A DNA stretch of 48,718 bases from JOPF133 sp052144935 (GCA_052144935.1 JBKQPR010000157.1:1-48718), one strand, 5' to 3'. Shown: positions 8,116 through 16,627, counted from the stretch's first letter. The notes: generated by a model not told the origin, from the sequence alone. Translations and numbers: made by a program.

Positions 8116-10374
8116 CTATAACACGCTCAGAATTCTCTCCTGCAAGCTGGCGGGGTCGAACCTGGCGTTCTTGTAGATCTCACCGGGCTTGCCGGAGCGG
8201 GAGAAATCATCCATCCCCAATGTCCGGACCGAGTGATTCGCAGGCAGTAGAAAGGGATACAGAAACCCGCGCCAGCCATTGTGCAAGGTCATTACATAGC
8301 GCCGCTCGTCGTCGGATAGAATCTCAGCGGCTTTCCGCGGATTGGTCTGCCGTAGCTCCTCGTAGAGTTGCGGCGAAGTCACCGCTACAATCTTGACGTC
8401 CGCGCGCTCCTCAATGGCGGGCAGAACCTCGAGCAGGTTGGCCATCACCTGTCCACCCGAAACCACCAGTACCAGCTTGCGTTTCTGGTTCTCGCGGAAT
8501 GGCTTGAACACATAGGCGCCATGGATGGCTTCGCTGGCGGGCGGAACTCCGTCGCCGCGCTTCAACACGGGCGTGCCGGGACGCACCACCGAGAAGACCA
8601 CCGGCTCGCCGCGGCGCGCCGCATGAAAGAGCATCTCCACGGCTTCGTTGGCATCCAGAGGCTTGTACACCTTGATGCCCGGATACGCGGTGAAAAGAGA
8701 CATCCAAAAGAGGCCGTGATGAGTGGGCCCATCTTCGCCGGTTTCGGGGCCATCGTGGGCCGCCAGCATGATGAAAAAGCCGCGCGCCTCCGGATTGACC
8801 GCACGGTCGATGAGCGTCATGCGAACGGCATTGGACATCATGGGCGTGAAGACACCGTAGGTCGCGAAAGCGCTCATGGGCCGAAAGCCGCCCGGGAGCA
8901 CATCCTGCGCGATGGCGCACGAGAGCATGGCCATGTTCTGTTCGGCGATCCCGAAGCGGATGCCGCGGCCCAGCGGATTCTCCCGATCCATCACCCCGTA
9001 GACACTTTCGGCCTTGCCGGTAAGGATGGATTTCATCAAGTCGCCGGCTCCCACATAGAAAAACGCCGAGTTCTTCATGGCCCAGGCGAACCAGGCCTCG
9101 GTGGCCTTGCGGGTGGGCACCACATCGCCTTCCTGAAACACCAGTTCGGGCGGCAGAACTTCCGGACGCCGCAGGCTCGTGTGATCGGCCATGGGCCGGC
9201 CGGCCAGCGCGGTCCGCATCTGGCCGGCCAGGTCCCGCTCGGACGGAATCCGGAGGGCGATGGCTAGAAGGCGGCCATGCACGTATTCGGTCTCGGCAGC
9301 GCTCATAGCGGCAATGATGGCTTCGAGATCGGCGACCGTCCCGCCTGGCCGGCCCGGAATCTGGAACCCGAGCTTTCGCACTGCCTCCACGTACTCTTCG
9401 TGCTTGAGCGGCGTGCCGTGAGAGTCCGCCGTGCCCTGAAGCCGGTCGTACGCCAGTCCCTTGGTGGTGTGGCAGATCACCACCGTGGGCCTTCCGGCGC
9501 CCCAACCATTCGCCGCCAGCCGATAGGCATAGGCGAGTTCGCGAATCGAGTGGCCATCCACTTCCATGACATTCCAACCGTGAGCGAACCAGTGATTGAG
9601 ATAAGGAAACGGAAGCACCTCGGCGATGGGGCCATCGATGCCGAAATGGTTGTAGTCCAGCGCGACGATCAGATTCCCGACGCCGAGATTAGCCGCCAGG
9701 TTGCGGGCTTCGTAGCTCATCCCCTCCTCGGTTTCGGCATCCCCCGCAATCACGAATACTTTGGTTTTTAGGCCACAGGAGCGGTGCAGAAGCGCGAAAC
9801 CCAGAGCCGCCGACAACCCATGGCCGGACGAGCCGGTCGAGGCATCTGCCAGCGCGTATTGCGATTCGACGTGACCGCTAGGGCCGCCCCATCGACGGAA
9901 ATTGGCGAGTTGTTCGGGGTACACCACGGCCCTGGCAGCCGGACCCTTCAGGGTGAATTCCGTGCGCCGCAGCGTCTCGTACACGAGCGAGACCAAGCTG
10001 TGAAACAGAGGCGTGCAGTGGCCGGCGGACCACACCACCCGGCTGCGGCCAGGGTGTTTCGGATTCCATGCATCGAAGTCAAGAGATCCGCTCAGCAGCA
10101 GCGTAAGCGCCATCTCCGCCTTGGAGGACGAGCCGCCGGGATGGCCGGACTGGGCCGCATCTACGGCGGCAAAGGCCAGGCCGCGAACAATGCGGCACAG
10201 CGTGCGGATCTTCGGCTCGTCGATTTCAGGCAGCGGCTCGAGTTGCAGGCCCTGGAGGTTCAAGTATTCGCCCCCCTCGGCCTGATATTGAAACCTCTCG
10301 GGCTCGCTAGCTCGGAGCGCGGCGCGGGCCTCGCTGTCCAGCAGGCCGGCGCTCGTGGAGACGGCTGACAACAT
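8116..10374 (-). CDS. Transketolase-like thiamine-diphosphate enzyme
   Basis: A 752-residue protein with the full transketolase layout in one chain. The N-terminal ThDP domain has AQSGHPGGSSSKAEMALTLL and the GDAETEEGMSYEARN...N cofactor motif at about residues 210-245. The pyrimidine-binding domain has FGIAEQNMAM, carrying the catalytic Glu, and AAHDGPETGEDGPTHHG. The C-terminal domain starts around KLVLVVSGGQVMANLL. It would transfer two-carbon ketol units in the pentose phosphate network, although substrate specificity is not certain because the sequence is somewhat longer than classical enzymes (~660 residues). The ATG at 10374 is preceded by GGGAGG on the minus strand. It is monocistronic and divergent from the PIG-L gene. 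The 220-base gap beyond its 3' end holds nothing I can identify. Confidence 0.88.
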   Translation of the reverse strand: MLSAVSTSAGLLDSEARAALRASEPERFQYQAEGGEYLNLQGLQLEPLPEIDEPKIRTLCRIVRGLAFAAVDAAQSGHPGGSSSKAEMALTLLLSGSLDFDAWNPKHPGRSRVVWSAGHCTPLFHSLVSLVYETLRRTEFTLKGPAARAVVYPEQLANFRRWGGPSGHVESQYALADASTGSSGHGLSAALGFALLHRSCGLKTKVFVIAGDAETEEGMSYEARNLAANLGVGNLIVALDYNHFGIDGPIAEVLPFPYLNHWFAHGWNVMEVDGHSIRELAYAYRLAANGWGAGRPTVVICHTTKGLAYDRLQGTADSHGTPLKHEEYVEAVRKLGFQIPGRPGGTVADLEAIIAAMSAAETEYVHGRLLAIALRIPSERDLAGQMRTALAGRPMADHTSLRRPEVLPPELVFQEGDVVPTRKATEAWFAWAMKNSAFFYVGAGDLMKSILTGKAESVYGVMDRENPLGRGIRFGIAEQNMAMLSCAIAQDVLPGGFRPMSAFATYGVFTPMMSNAVRMTLIDRAVNPEARGFFIMLAAHDGPETGEDGPTHHGLFWMSLFTAYPGIKVYKPLDANEAVEMLFHAARRGEPVVFSVVRPGTPVLKRGDGVPPASEAIHGAYVFKPFRENQKRKLVLVVSGGQVMANLLEVLPAIEERADVKIVAVTSPQLYEELRQTNPRKAAEILSDDERRYVMTLHNGWRGFLYPFLLPANHSVRTLGMDDFSRSGKPGEIYKNARFDPASLQERILSVL

Positions 10375-10395
10375 GGCAACCTCCCTCAGCCTGCG

Positions 10396-10401
10396 ATTGT
10401 A
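10396..10401 (-). promoter_or_regulatory. Possible extended -10 element for the transketolase-like gene
   Basis: On the minus strand TGCTACAAT lies about 22 bases upstream of the start codon: a TG-n extended -10 (TACAAT). The matching -35 is weak. Given the short distance, the leader would be very short. Tentative. Confidence 0.3.
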
Positions 10402-10553
10402 GCAGGTATACGGATATTCAGAGTTTTTAGTCCGACTCCGTTATGGTGTTGGCGGAAGCGACCGCCGTAGTGGGTCCGGGTTTACTTCCGTGCCGCTCGG
10501 GACGACTGCACCAGGGCCGGCAATGGGGTCACAATATCTTAGGAGGCGATCCG

Positions 10554-11501
10554 ATGAAGCGTGGTGAGTTTATTGCGCGAGTTGCGGGCGGCGCGTTCGC
10601 CGTTTCCACCGGGGATGCGATGCCCGATGAAGGACCGTTTGCCACCACGGAAATTCAAATCGAGCGCGCTCAGCCTGGTAAACCACATGCGGGGAAGGTG
10701 CTGGCCGCCATTCAACCACATGCCGACGATCTTTCCCTCTTCGCGGGCGGGCTGGTGCTGAAACTGATCCATGAAGGGTACACCGGCTATCTGATTCGAA
10801 CCACCAACGACGACCACACCGGTCCGGGAACCGTCGCCGAAGGCATGCTGGCCAACGAGCGCGACAATCTGGCGGTGGCCCGGGCGTTCGGGTTGCAGAA
10901 GACCTACGACCTGTACTACCGCAACCACATGTTGGACGCCGTGTCTCCGCTCGAATTGCGGCTGCGGCTCATCTTTCTTTTCCGGCTGCTGAAAGTGGAC
11001 ACAGTCGTCTCCTACGATCCATGGGCGCACTATGAGGAGAATCCGGACCACTACGTCACCGCCAGCGCGGTGGAAGCGGCTTGTTGGATGTCCGGCATGA
11101 GCAAGGATTATCCGGAGCACTTCGACGCGGGCCTGGCGCCCCATTCGGTGGGCGAGAAGTATTACTTTGCGCGCGGACCGCAGTATGTCAACCGCGTAGT
11201 GGACATCGCCGAATTCATGGACCGGAAGATTGCCGTCAATATACTCAACGCGGCTCAAGGACCGGCGGGCCAGCGCGGGGCACAACTGCGGCGCCGCCTG
11301 ACGGAGCAGGGATTGCGGCTGGCCTTGCTCGGCAACGACGACGAAACGGCGAACCGGGAATACACCCGCCAGTTCGTTCTGGACAGGGACGCGGAAATCG
11401 GCAAGCGATTCAGCCTGACCTATGCGGAGGCATATCACTACATCGGACCCGAACCGGCCAAGGTCGAAGACTACATCTCGAAAAATGCCGTGAGGCTGTG
11501 A
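10554..11501 (+). CDS. PIG-L family deacetylase-like protein with variant metal motif
   Basis: A 315-residue protein of the GlcNAc-PI de-N-acetylase/LmbE type, zinc hydrolases acting on N-acetyl sugars or related amides. The first metal motif, usually (A/P)HPDDE, reads PHADDLS at residues 55-61, so the usual Glu is missing. The second reads AHYEENPDHYVT at 158-169, with two His in the expected place. Start: ATG 10554 with a perfect AGGAGG at 10541-10546; a longer upstream frame has no such signal. The N-terminus (MKRGEFIARVAGGAFAVS) looks like a weak Tat/Sec signal. The altered motif could mean different metal binding or loss of activity. It is divergently transcribed from the transketolase gene. 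Confidence 0.8.
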   Translation: MKRGEFIARVAGGAFAVSTGDAMPDEGPFATTEIQIERAQPGKPHAGKVLAAIQPHADDLSLFAGGLVLKLIHEGYTGYLIRTTNDDHTGPGTVAEGMLANERDNLAVARAFGLQKTYDLYYRNHMLDAVSPLELRLRLIFLFRLLKVDTVVSYDPWAHYEENPDHYVTASAVEAACWMSGMSKDYPEHFDAGLAPHSVGEKYYFARGPQYVNRVVDIAEFMDRKIAVNILNAAQGPAGQRGAQLRRRLTEQGLRLALLGNDDETANREYTRQFVLDRDAEIGKRFSLTYAEAYHYIGPEPAKVEDYISKNAVRL

Positions 11502-11588
11502 AGGTGGGCGGCAGGGGACGGGCGAGATTCCAGGCGCGCCAATACGTTGGGTTTGGCCGGCGGCGGGGATTTGGCCTAAAATGTTTAC

Positions 11589-11966
11589 GTGGATGTCACG
11601 CTACAGCCCGAGATCGAGCAGATGGTATTGGACCGCGTGCGAAGCGGGGAATATTCAAGCACGAACGAGTTGCTAAATGCAGCAGTGAGAAGTCTCCTCG
11701 CATATGAGCACATAGCGATTGAAAAGCCCGGTAAACCCGATCTGAAGTCGCTGGAACTGGCGCAGGATGCCCCTGCCAATCTGGAGTGGCTGAACAGGAA
11801 TCGCGAGGCATACATGGGCGAGTGGGTGGCTCTCCATAAAGGAAGGTTGATCGCTCACGGCAGGAACGGCTTAGACGTTTTCCGCGCCGCGCAGAGTCAG
11901 GGGATCAACCCTCCGCTGATGCATCGCATCGTCCCGGAAGATACCGCTTCATGGGGCGGCTGGTAG
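11589..11966 (+). CDS. ParD/CopG-like N-terminus fused to a DUF5678-like domain
   Basis: A 125-residue protein. Residues 1-45 (VTLQPEIEQMVLDRVRSG, EYSSTNELLNAAVRSLL) look like a ParD/ribbon-helix-helix antitoxin start. Residues ~64-125 (LEWLNRNREAYMGEWVALHK, GRLIAHGRNGLDVFRAAQ, PLMHRIVPED) match the pattern of DUF5678 proteins (Y-G-WVA---G-LIAHG ... A--G---P---R). The GTG at 11589 is taken as start because it directly precedes the beta-strand; the initiation signal is weak. The next gene begins four bases after the stop. A regulatory or antitoxin-like role is inferred from the N-terminus and pairing only. Confidence 0.65.
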   Translation: MDVTLQPEIEQMVLDRVRSGEYSSTNELLNAAVRSLLAYEHIAIEKPGKPDLKSLELAQDAPANLEWLNRNREAYMGEWVALHKGRLIAHGRNGLDVFRAAQSQGINPPLMHRIVPEDTASWGGW

Positions 11967-11970
11967 GCCG

Positions 11971-12390
11971 GTGCCGAGACTCAGTTTTCGAATCGAGTAC
12001 CAATACAAAGACGAACGCGGAATTCTCCTCCCAGTGGCATTGCGATACGCCGACCGTGAGACCGATTTCTTCGCGCGAGTGGACACGGAGGCCTCTTTCT
12101 GCATCTTTCAGCGGTTGCATACTGAAACGGTTGGGATCGTGGTCGAGTCGGGCATCCCGACGAGAATTTCTACGGTGACGGGCGGCTTTCTAACGTATGC
12201 GCACCGAGTCGCTTTGGGCGTGCTCGGTATCGAGGTGGAGGCGACCGTTTGTTTCGCGGAGGATCCCGCAATGCCGCGCGATGTACTTGGGCAAACCGGA
12301 TGGCTCGACCGAATGCGACTCGCCTTGGTGGATTATGACCGGCAGCTTTATTTGAGCCATTACGATGACCCGGCCGATGAGGAAAAGTAG
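11971..12390 (+). CDS. Retropepsin-like fold protein with degenerate active-site motif
   Basis: A 139-residue protein. The overall pattern is that of small bacterial aspartyl-protease-like proteins often found after a DUF5678 gene: an N-terminal YQYKDERGILLPVALRY strand, a flap-like segment TRISTVTGGFLTYAH, and a C-terminal PRDVLGQTGWLDRMRLALVD with YDRQLYLS. The catalytic D-T/S-G loop, however, reads FFARVDTEASFCIF, i.e. DTEA rather than DTGA, so proteolysis is doubtful. Start GTG 11971, four bases after the upstream stop. Function unknown; the pair behaves like a two-gene accessory module inserted between metabolic genes. Confidence 0.6.
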   Translation: MPRLSFRIEYQYKDERGILLPVALRYADRETDFFARVDTEASFCIFQRLHTETVGIVVESGIPTRISTVTGGFLTYAHRVALGVLGIEVEATVCFAEDPAMPRDVLGQTGWLDRMRLALVDYDRQLYLSHYDDPADEEK

Positions 12391-12463
12391 TTTGCTTCGC
12401 TGGGTCGAGTGTCGAGATCCCCCTAATGTAGGCCCGCCCACCAAGCCTGTAAAATAAAAGCTG

Positions 12464-13588
12464 GTGCCACTGGTTCCTCCTTATATCGAATCGTTGCGGC
12501 CTTACGAGGCGGGTCGCACCATCGAGTCGGTCCGCCAACAGTACGGACTCGCACATGTCGCCAAACTGGCGTCCAACGAGAATCCCCTGGGCGCTTCCCC
12601 CAAGGCCGTGGAGGCCATCGGCGGCGTGCTGGGCGGGTTGAACCTTTACCCCAACGGCGGTCTGGATCTGCGCGAGGTCCTGGCCGCGGAATTCGACCTC
12701 AAAGTGGACAACGTGATCGCCGGCAGCGGATCGGAAGGCATCATGTCCAATATCATCCGCGCGTTCCTGTGCGACGAAGATGAGGTGCTGACCACCGAGG
12801 CGGCGTTTATCGGCTTCCAGGTGCTGGCCCGCTCGCGCGGTGTAAAGTATCGCACGGTGCCTTATCGCGATTGGCATTACGACCTGCCGGCGCTGGCCGC
12901 GGCGATCAACGCCAATACCAAAATCGTCTATCTGGCCAATCCCAACAATCCCACGGGCACCATCTTCACGAAGCACCAGTTCGACGATTTTTACCGCCAC
13001 GTGCCGGAGCGCGTGCTGATCATCCTGGATGAAGCTTACTTCGAGTACGCCAAGGATAACCCGCGCTATCCGGACTCCATGCACTATCGCTACGACAACG
13101 TCATTACGCTGCGCACCTTCTCCAAGATCTACGGCCTGGCCGGCGTGCGCATCGGGTATGGCTTTGCGCACGAGGAGCTGATCCGCAACCTGCTGAAGGT
13201 GAAGCTGCCGTTTGAGCCTTCCACGCCCGCACAGGCGGCCGGCGTGGCAGCGCTGGCGGACAAGGAATTCCTGCACCGGTCGCTGGAATTGAACGCCCGC
13301 GGGATCGGCGACCTGACGGCGGGGCTGGCGGACCTGGGCTTGATGGTGGTGCCGTCGGAGGCGAATTTTGTAATGACAGTCCTGCCTTCGGAGCAGGACG
13401 CCATGAGGGTTTTCGAGGAACTGCTGGCCCAGGGCGTGGTGGTTCGTCCGCTGAAGGCCTTTGGACTGCCCCATTGCCTGCGGATCTCAACCGGGACCGA
13501 CGAGGACAACCGCCTGTGCCTGGAGGCCTTAAGGAGGAGTCATGCCGCAAGTCATGCCGCAAATTGGGGAGCATCCCACAGCCGTTGA
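12464..13588 (+). CDS. hisC: Histidinol-phosphate/aromatic aminotransferase (class I/II PLP enzyme)
   Basis: A 374-residue PLP aminotransferase of the HisC subfamily. Visible motifs: KLASNENPLGASPKA (34-48), the cofactor segment YLANPNNPTGT (156-166), Asp189 in IILDEAYFEYA, and the Schiff-base Lys221 in TFSKIYGLAGVRIGYG; the C-terminal substrate Arg is in LRISTGT. HisC enzymes convert imidazole-acetol phosphate to histidinol phosphate, but many also act on tyrosine and phenylalanine. Here the gene overlaps the hydroxyphenylpyruvate dioxygenase gene by 47 bases and no other his gene is near, so tyrosine transamination is the better inference. GTG 12464 is the start. The tail SHAASHAAN is produced by a 12-bp direct duplication at the junction. 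Confidence 0.85.
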   Translation: MPLVPPYIESLRPYEAGRTIESVRQQYGLAHVAKLASNENPLGASPKAVEAIGGVLGGLNLYPNGGLDLREVLAAEFDLKVDNVIAGSGSEGIMSNIIRAFLCDEDEVLTTEAAFIGFQVLARSRGVKYRTVPYRDWHYDLPALAAAINANTKIVYLANPNNPTGTIFTKHQFDDFYRHVPERVLIILDEAYFEYAKDNPRYPDSMHYRYDNVITLRTFSKIYGLAGVRIGYGFAHEELIRNLLKVKLPFEPSTPAQAAGVAALADKEFLHRSLELNARGIGDLTAGLADLGLMVVPSEANFVMTVLPSEQDAMRVFEELLAQGVVVRPLKAFGLPHCLRISTGTDEDNRLCLEALRRSHAASHAANWGASHSR

Positions 13589-14801
13589 GAGGGATTTCCT
13601 TCCGCTGAACGGCACCGATTACGTGGAGTTTTACGTGGGTAACGCGCGCCAGGCGGCGTACTACTACCGCAGCGCTTTCGGTTTCAGCCTGGCGGCTTAC
13701 CGGGGTCCGGAAACCGGCACGCGCGACCGGGCCTCCTATGTCGTCACGCAGAACAAAATCCGCTTCGTCCTAACCACACCGCTCGAGCCGGAGCACCCCA
13801 TCGCCGATCACATCCGGCTGCACGGCGATGGCGTCCGCGACATCGCGCTGCGGGTGGACGACGCCGAAACCGCCTGGCGGGAAACCACGCAGCGCGGCGC
13901 CCGCAGCGTGCGCGAGCCGGAGACCCTGCGCGACGAGCAGGGCGAAGCCCGCATCGCCTCCATCGCGGCCTACGGCGACACCATCCACAGCTTCGTGGAA
14001 CGGCGCAACTACGGCGGCCCCTTTCTGCCAGGATTCGCCGCCGTGGGGGGGCCTGACGCCGGGTCCGGCTCCGGCGGCGGCGCGGGCGGCGGCTCCGGTC
14101 CCGGCGGCGGTTCCAGCTCCGGCGCGCGCGGCGGTCCGGGCTCCGGCGCCGACGGCGGTTCCGGCTCCGGTCCCGACACGGTGGCGCGCCCCGTGGGGCT
14201 GAAGCACGTCGACCATATCGTGGGCAACGTGGGGTGGGGCCAGATGGACCGCTGGGTGGAGTTCTATCGCGACGTGATGGGCTTCAAAATGTTCAAGCAC
14301 TTCGACGACCAAGACATTTCCACGGAATACTCGGCGCTGATGTCGAAGGTGATGTCGAACGGCAACGAGCGCGTCAAGTTCCCCATCAACGAGCCGGCGG
14401 CGGGCAAGCGCAAGTCGCAGATCGAGGAGTATCTGGACTTTTACCACGGCCCCGGCGTGCAGCACATCGCCATGGCCACCGGCGACATCGTGGAAACAGT
14501 GTCCCTGCTGCGCCGCCAGGGCGTGGACTTTCTGCGGGTGCCCTCGGCTTACTACGACGATCTTCTGGCGCGCACCGGCCCCATCGACGAACCCATCGCG
14601 GAGCTGCGCGAACTGGGCATCCTGGTGGACCGCGACGACGAAGGCTATATGCTGCAGATTTTCACCCGCCCCGTGGCGGACCGGCCCACGCTATTCTATG
14701 AAGTGATCCAGCGTAAGGGGAGCCGCAGTTTCGGAAAGGGGAATTTCAAGGCCCTTTTCGAAGCCATCGAACGCGAGCAGGCCCGGCGCGGCAATCTCTG
14801 A
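13542..14801 (+). CDS. hppD: 4-hydroxyphenylpyruvate dioxygenase with a Gly/Ser-rich interdomain insert
   Basis: A 419-residue Fe(II) enzyme converting 4-hydroxyphenylpyruvate to homogentisate. The N-terminal VOC domain covers residues 20-155 (NGTDYVEFYVGNARQAAYYY). The catalytic C-terminal VOC domain has the predicted iron ligands His225 (HVDHIVGNV), His308 (GPGVQHIAM) and Glu387 (LFYEVIQRKGSRSFGKGNFK). Between them, residues ~169-212 are a low-complexity Gly/Ser/Pro/Asp stretch that typical bacterial enzymes lack. Start: AGGAGG at 13532-13537; because ATGCCGCAAGTC is duplicated, both ATG 13542 and ATG 13554 are possible. It overlaps the aminotransferase gene and abuts the FAH-family gene, forming a tyrosine catabolic operon. 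Confidence 0.92.
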   Translation: MPQVMPQIGEHPTAVERDFLPLNGTDYVEFYVGNARQAAYYYRSAFGFSLAAYRGPETGTRDRASYVVTQNKIRFVLTTPLEPEHPIADHIRLHGDGVRDIALRVDDAETAWRETTQRGARSVREPETLRDEQGEARIASIAAYGDTIHSFVERRNYGGPFLPGFAAVGGPDAGSGSGGGAGGGSGPGGGSSSGARGGPGSGADGGSGSGPDTVARPVGLKHVDHIVGNVGWGQMDRWVEFYRDVMGFKMFKHFDDQDISTEYSALMSKVMSNGNERVKFPINEPAAGKRKSQIEEYLDFYHGPGVQHIAMATGDIVETVSLLRRQGVDFLRVPSAYYDDLLARTGPIDEPIAELRELGILVDRDDEGYMLQIFTRPVADRPTLFYEVIQRKGSRSFGKGNFKALFEAIEREQARRGNL

Positions 14802-15590
14802 ATGAAGCTCTGCACCTTCGAGGTGGCCACTCACCTGGGCCGCTACAGCCGGGTGGGCGCTTATAAAGACGGCCGTATCATCGACTTGAACTTTGCCACC
14901 GCCTGGCACATGGCCCAGCAGGGCGAGAGCGAGCCGCAACAGTTGGCTGACGCGCTGGTTCCCGCCAGCATGCCCAGCTTCCTGCGTGCGGGGCTGCGCG
15001 CCACCCACACCGCCGAGGAACTCTTCGAGTCCAACGGCCCGCGGCCGCCCGAATGGTGGCGGCAGGATTCGCCGCCCCGCGGCCCCAACGACGAAACCCT
15101 GGTGTACCAGCCGGAGCAAGTCAGGCTGCGCGCCCCACTGCCCAACCCTACCCGCCTGGGCACCGAGGATGAGGTCCAGTTCGACGAAAAACTCGGGTGC
15201 GAGCTGAAAATGGCGGCGGTAATCGGCAAGCAGGGGATCCATATCAAGGCCATTGAGGCGCGCCAATACATCGCTGGTTTTACAGGTATGAACGATTTCA
15301 GCGGCCGTTACGTGGCGCTGGGACCCTGCCTGGTGACCCCCGACGAGATCGGCAATCCGTATAGCCTCGAAATCACCGCCCGCGTGAACGGCGAACCGTT
15401 CGGGCGTACCACCTCCGCGACATTGCGCCCCAAGTTCGAGCAGCGCATTGAAGCCCTTTCGGTGAACGACCTGGTGCTGCCCGGGGATATTGTGGCCTTC
15501 AAACTGGACCTGTCGCCGCCACTTAGAAACGGCGATGTGGTAGAACTGGAGATTGAAAAGATTGGGGTTCTCAGGAGCCGGATGGTATAG
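14802..15590 (+). CDS. Fumarylacetoacetate hydrolase family protein with altered metal site
   Basis: A 262-residue FAH-superfamily protein. The C-terminal domain shows the family framework: VQFDEKLGCELKMAAVIGKQ, YIAGFTGMNDFSGR, GPCLVTPDEIGNP, VNDLVLPGDIVAF. In most members the metal is bound by a Glu-x-Glu pair preceding the VIGK strand and a later Asp; here the pair reads E-L-K, so the second Glu is a Lys, while the Asp in MNDFSGR is kept. It may therefore act differently from fumarylacetoacetase. The ATG directly follows the TGA of hppD with no spacing, indicating translational coupling. Context suggests a late step of tyrosine/homogentisate degradation; no homogentisate dioxygenase or isomerase gene is present. 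Confidence 0.82.
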   Translation: MKLCTFEVATHLGRYSRVGAYKDGRIIDLNFATAWHMAQQGESEPQQLADALVPASMPSFLRAGLRATHTAEELFESNGPRPPEWWRQDSPPRGPNDETLVYQPEQVRLRAPLPNPTRLGTEDEVQFDEKLGCELKMAAVIGKQGIHIKAIEARQYIAGFTGMNDFSGRYVALGPCLVTPDEIGNPYSLEITARVNGEPFGRTTSATLRPKFEQRIEALSVNDLVLPGDIVAFKLDLSPPLRNGDVVELEIEKIGVLRSRMV

Positions 15591-15682
15591 GAAACCATCA
15601 ACGGCGGGCGTCTAGCCCGGAATGGCCATGACGGCAGACGTAACCCAAAAGTAAACCGATGCATCTAGGGAATACAGGATAC

Positions 15683-16477
15683 ATGCGCATAACCGGACCG
15701 ATTCTGATCCTAGGGCTTTTTTGTGCGATCACTGGGCTGGCCCAAACGTCCGATCCGCAGCCAGTTTCCCCGGTTTCGCCGCCTGCCGGGGCATCCGGGG
15801 GCCCGGCGGCATCCACGGTTTCTGCTCCTTCCGCAACCCAACCAGTGCAGCCCGTAATACCTTTAGTAGAGGATAAGCGCATCTTCGGCGTGCTGCCCAA
15901 CAACCGCACCACCGAGGGATCGATCCCGTTCAAGGCGATCACGGCCAAGCAAAAGATGACGATAGCGTTCAAAGACTCGTTTGATTACCCGGTTTATCCA
16001 ACCGCCGCACTCTTCGCTACTTTGTATCAATTGGAAAATCAGAATCCTTCCTTCGGCCAGGGCATGGCGGGCTATGCCAAGCGCTTCGGCACCGCCTACG
16101 GCGACCAGATGATCGGCAACATGATGACGGAGGGGATCTTTCCCAGCCTGTTCCATCAGGACCCGCGCTACTTCCGGGTGGGCGAGGGCACCAAGTTGCA
16201 CCGCACCCGCATGGCCCTGCAACAGATTGTGATTTGCCGGACAGATTCCAATCACAAGACCTTCAACTTCTCGGAGTGGGGCGGCAATGCCTTCTCCACG
16301 GCCATTTCCAACGCGTACTATCCCGATACGCGGAATGTTTCCGATAACGTGTCGAAGTGGCTGATCGCCGTCGCCACCGACTCGTTTTCCAACATTCTCA
16401 AGGAATTCTGGCCCGACGTGAAGCACCATTTCAAGAAGCACAAAGAAGAGGACCCGCTGGTTTCCACCTCGCACTAG
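15683..16477 (+). CDS. Exported protein of unknown function
   Basis: About 264 residues; not recognised. It has a signal peptide (MRITGPILILGLFCAITGLA, then QTSD), a Pro/Ala/Ser-rich linker, then a conserved-looking region beginning EDKRIFGVLPNNRTTEG, with helices such as FGQGMAGYAKRFGTAYGDQM and FHQDPRYFRVG and a Lys/Asp-rich end. From memory similar proteins are common and uncharacterised in acidobacteria. ATG 15683 is preferred because the signal peptide begins there and AGGA lies just upstream; an in-frame ATG at 15659 lacks such a signal. There is no lipobox. It is followed by an inverted-repeat element and the convergent M1 peptidase gene. Confidence 0.7.
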   Translation: MRITGPILILGLFCAITGLAQTSDPQPVSPVSPPAGASGGPAASTVSAPSATQPVQPVIPLVEDKRIFGVLPNNRTTEGSIPFKAITAKQKMTIAFKDSFDYPVYPTAALFATLYQLENQNPSFGQGMAGYAKRFGTAYGDQMIGNMMTEGIFPSLFHQDPRYFRVGEGTKLHRTRMALQQIVICRTDSNHKTFNFSEWGGNAFSTAISNAYYPDTRNVSDNVSKWLIAVATDSFSNILKEFWPDVKHHFKKHKEEDPLVSTSH

Positions 16478-16503
16478 GGTGGAAAGTGCCCCCGGCAAGC
16501 TTT

Positions 16504-16582
16504 GACGCGGAGGCGCGGAGAAGAAGGCGGGGACTTATGAGTGTGCTCTGCGGTTTCCTCCGCGCCTCTGCGTCTCCGCGTC
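16504..16582. repeat. GCGGAGACGCGGAG-family imperfect inverted repeat, copy A
   Basis: Left arm GACGCGGAGGCGCGGAG at 16504-16520; right arm, its extended complement, at 16558-16582 (CTCCGCGCC...CTCCGCGTC). It can fold into a long hairpin between two convergent genes, where it might also act as a bidirectional terminator. Related copies lie near 23360, 27524 and 41810. Confidence 0.7.
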
Positions 16583-16627
16583 AGGGGTCCGCCGTACCAG
16601 CGCTCTCACGAGCGTCGGGCGAGACCC

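Noticed and set aside
7935..8396. Plus-strand reading frame starting with a good AGGAG site after the HNH-like gene
   Set aside because: Most of it lies antisense to the transketolase-like gene and the product is an Arg/Ser-rich shadow; no domain is visible.
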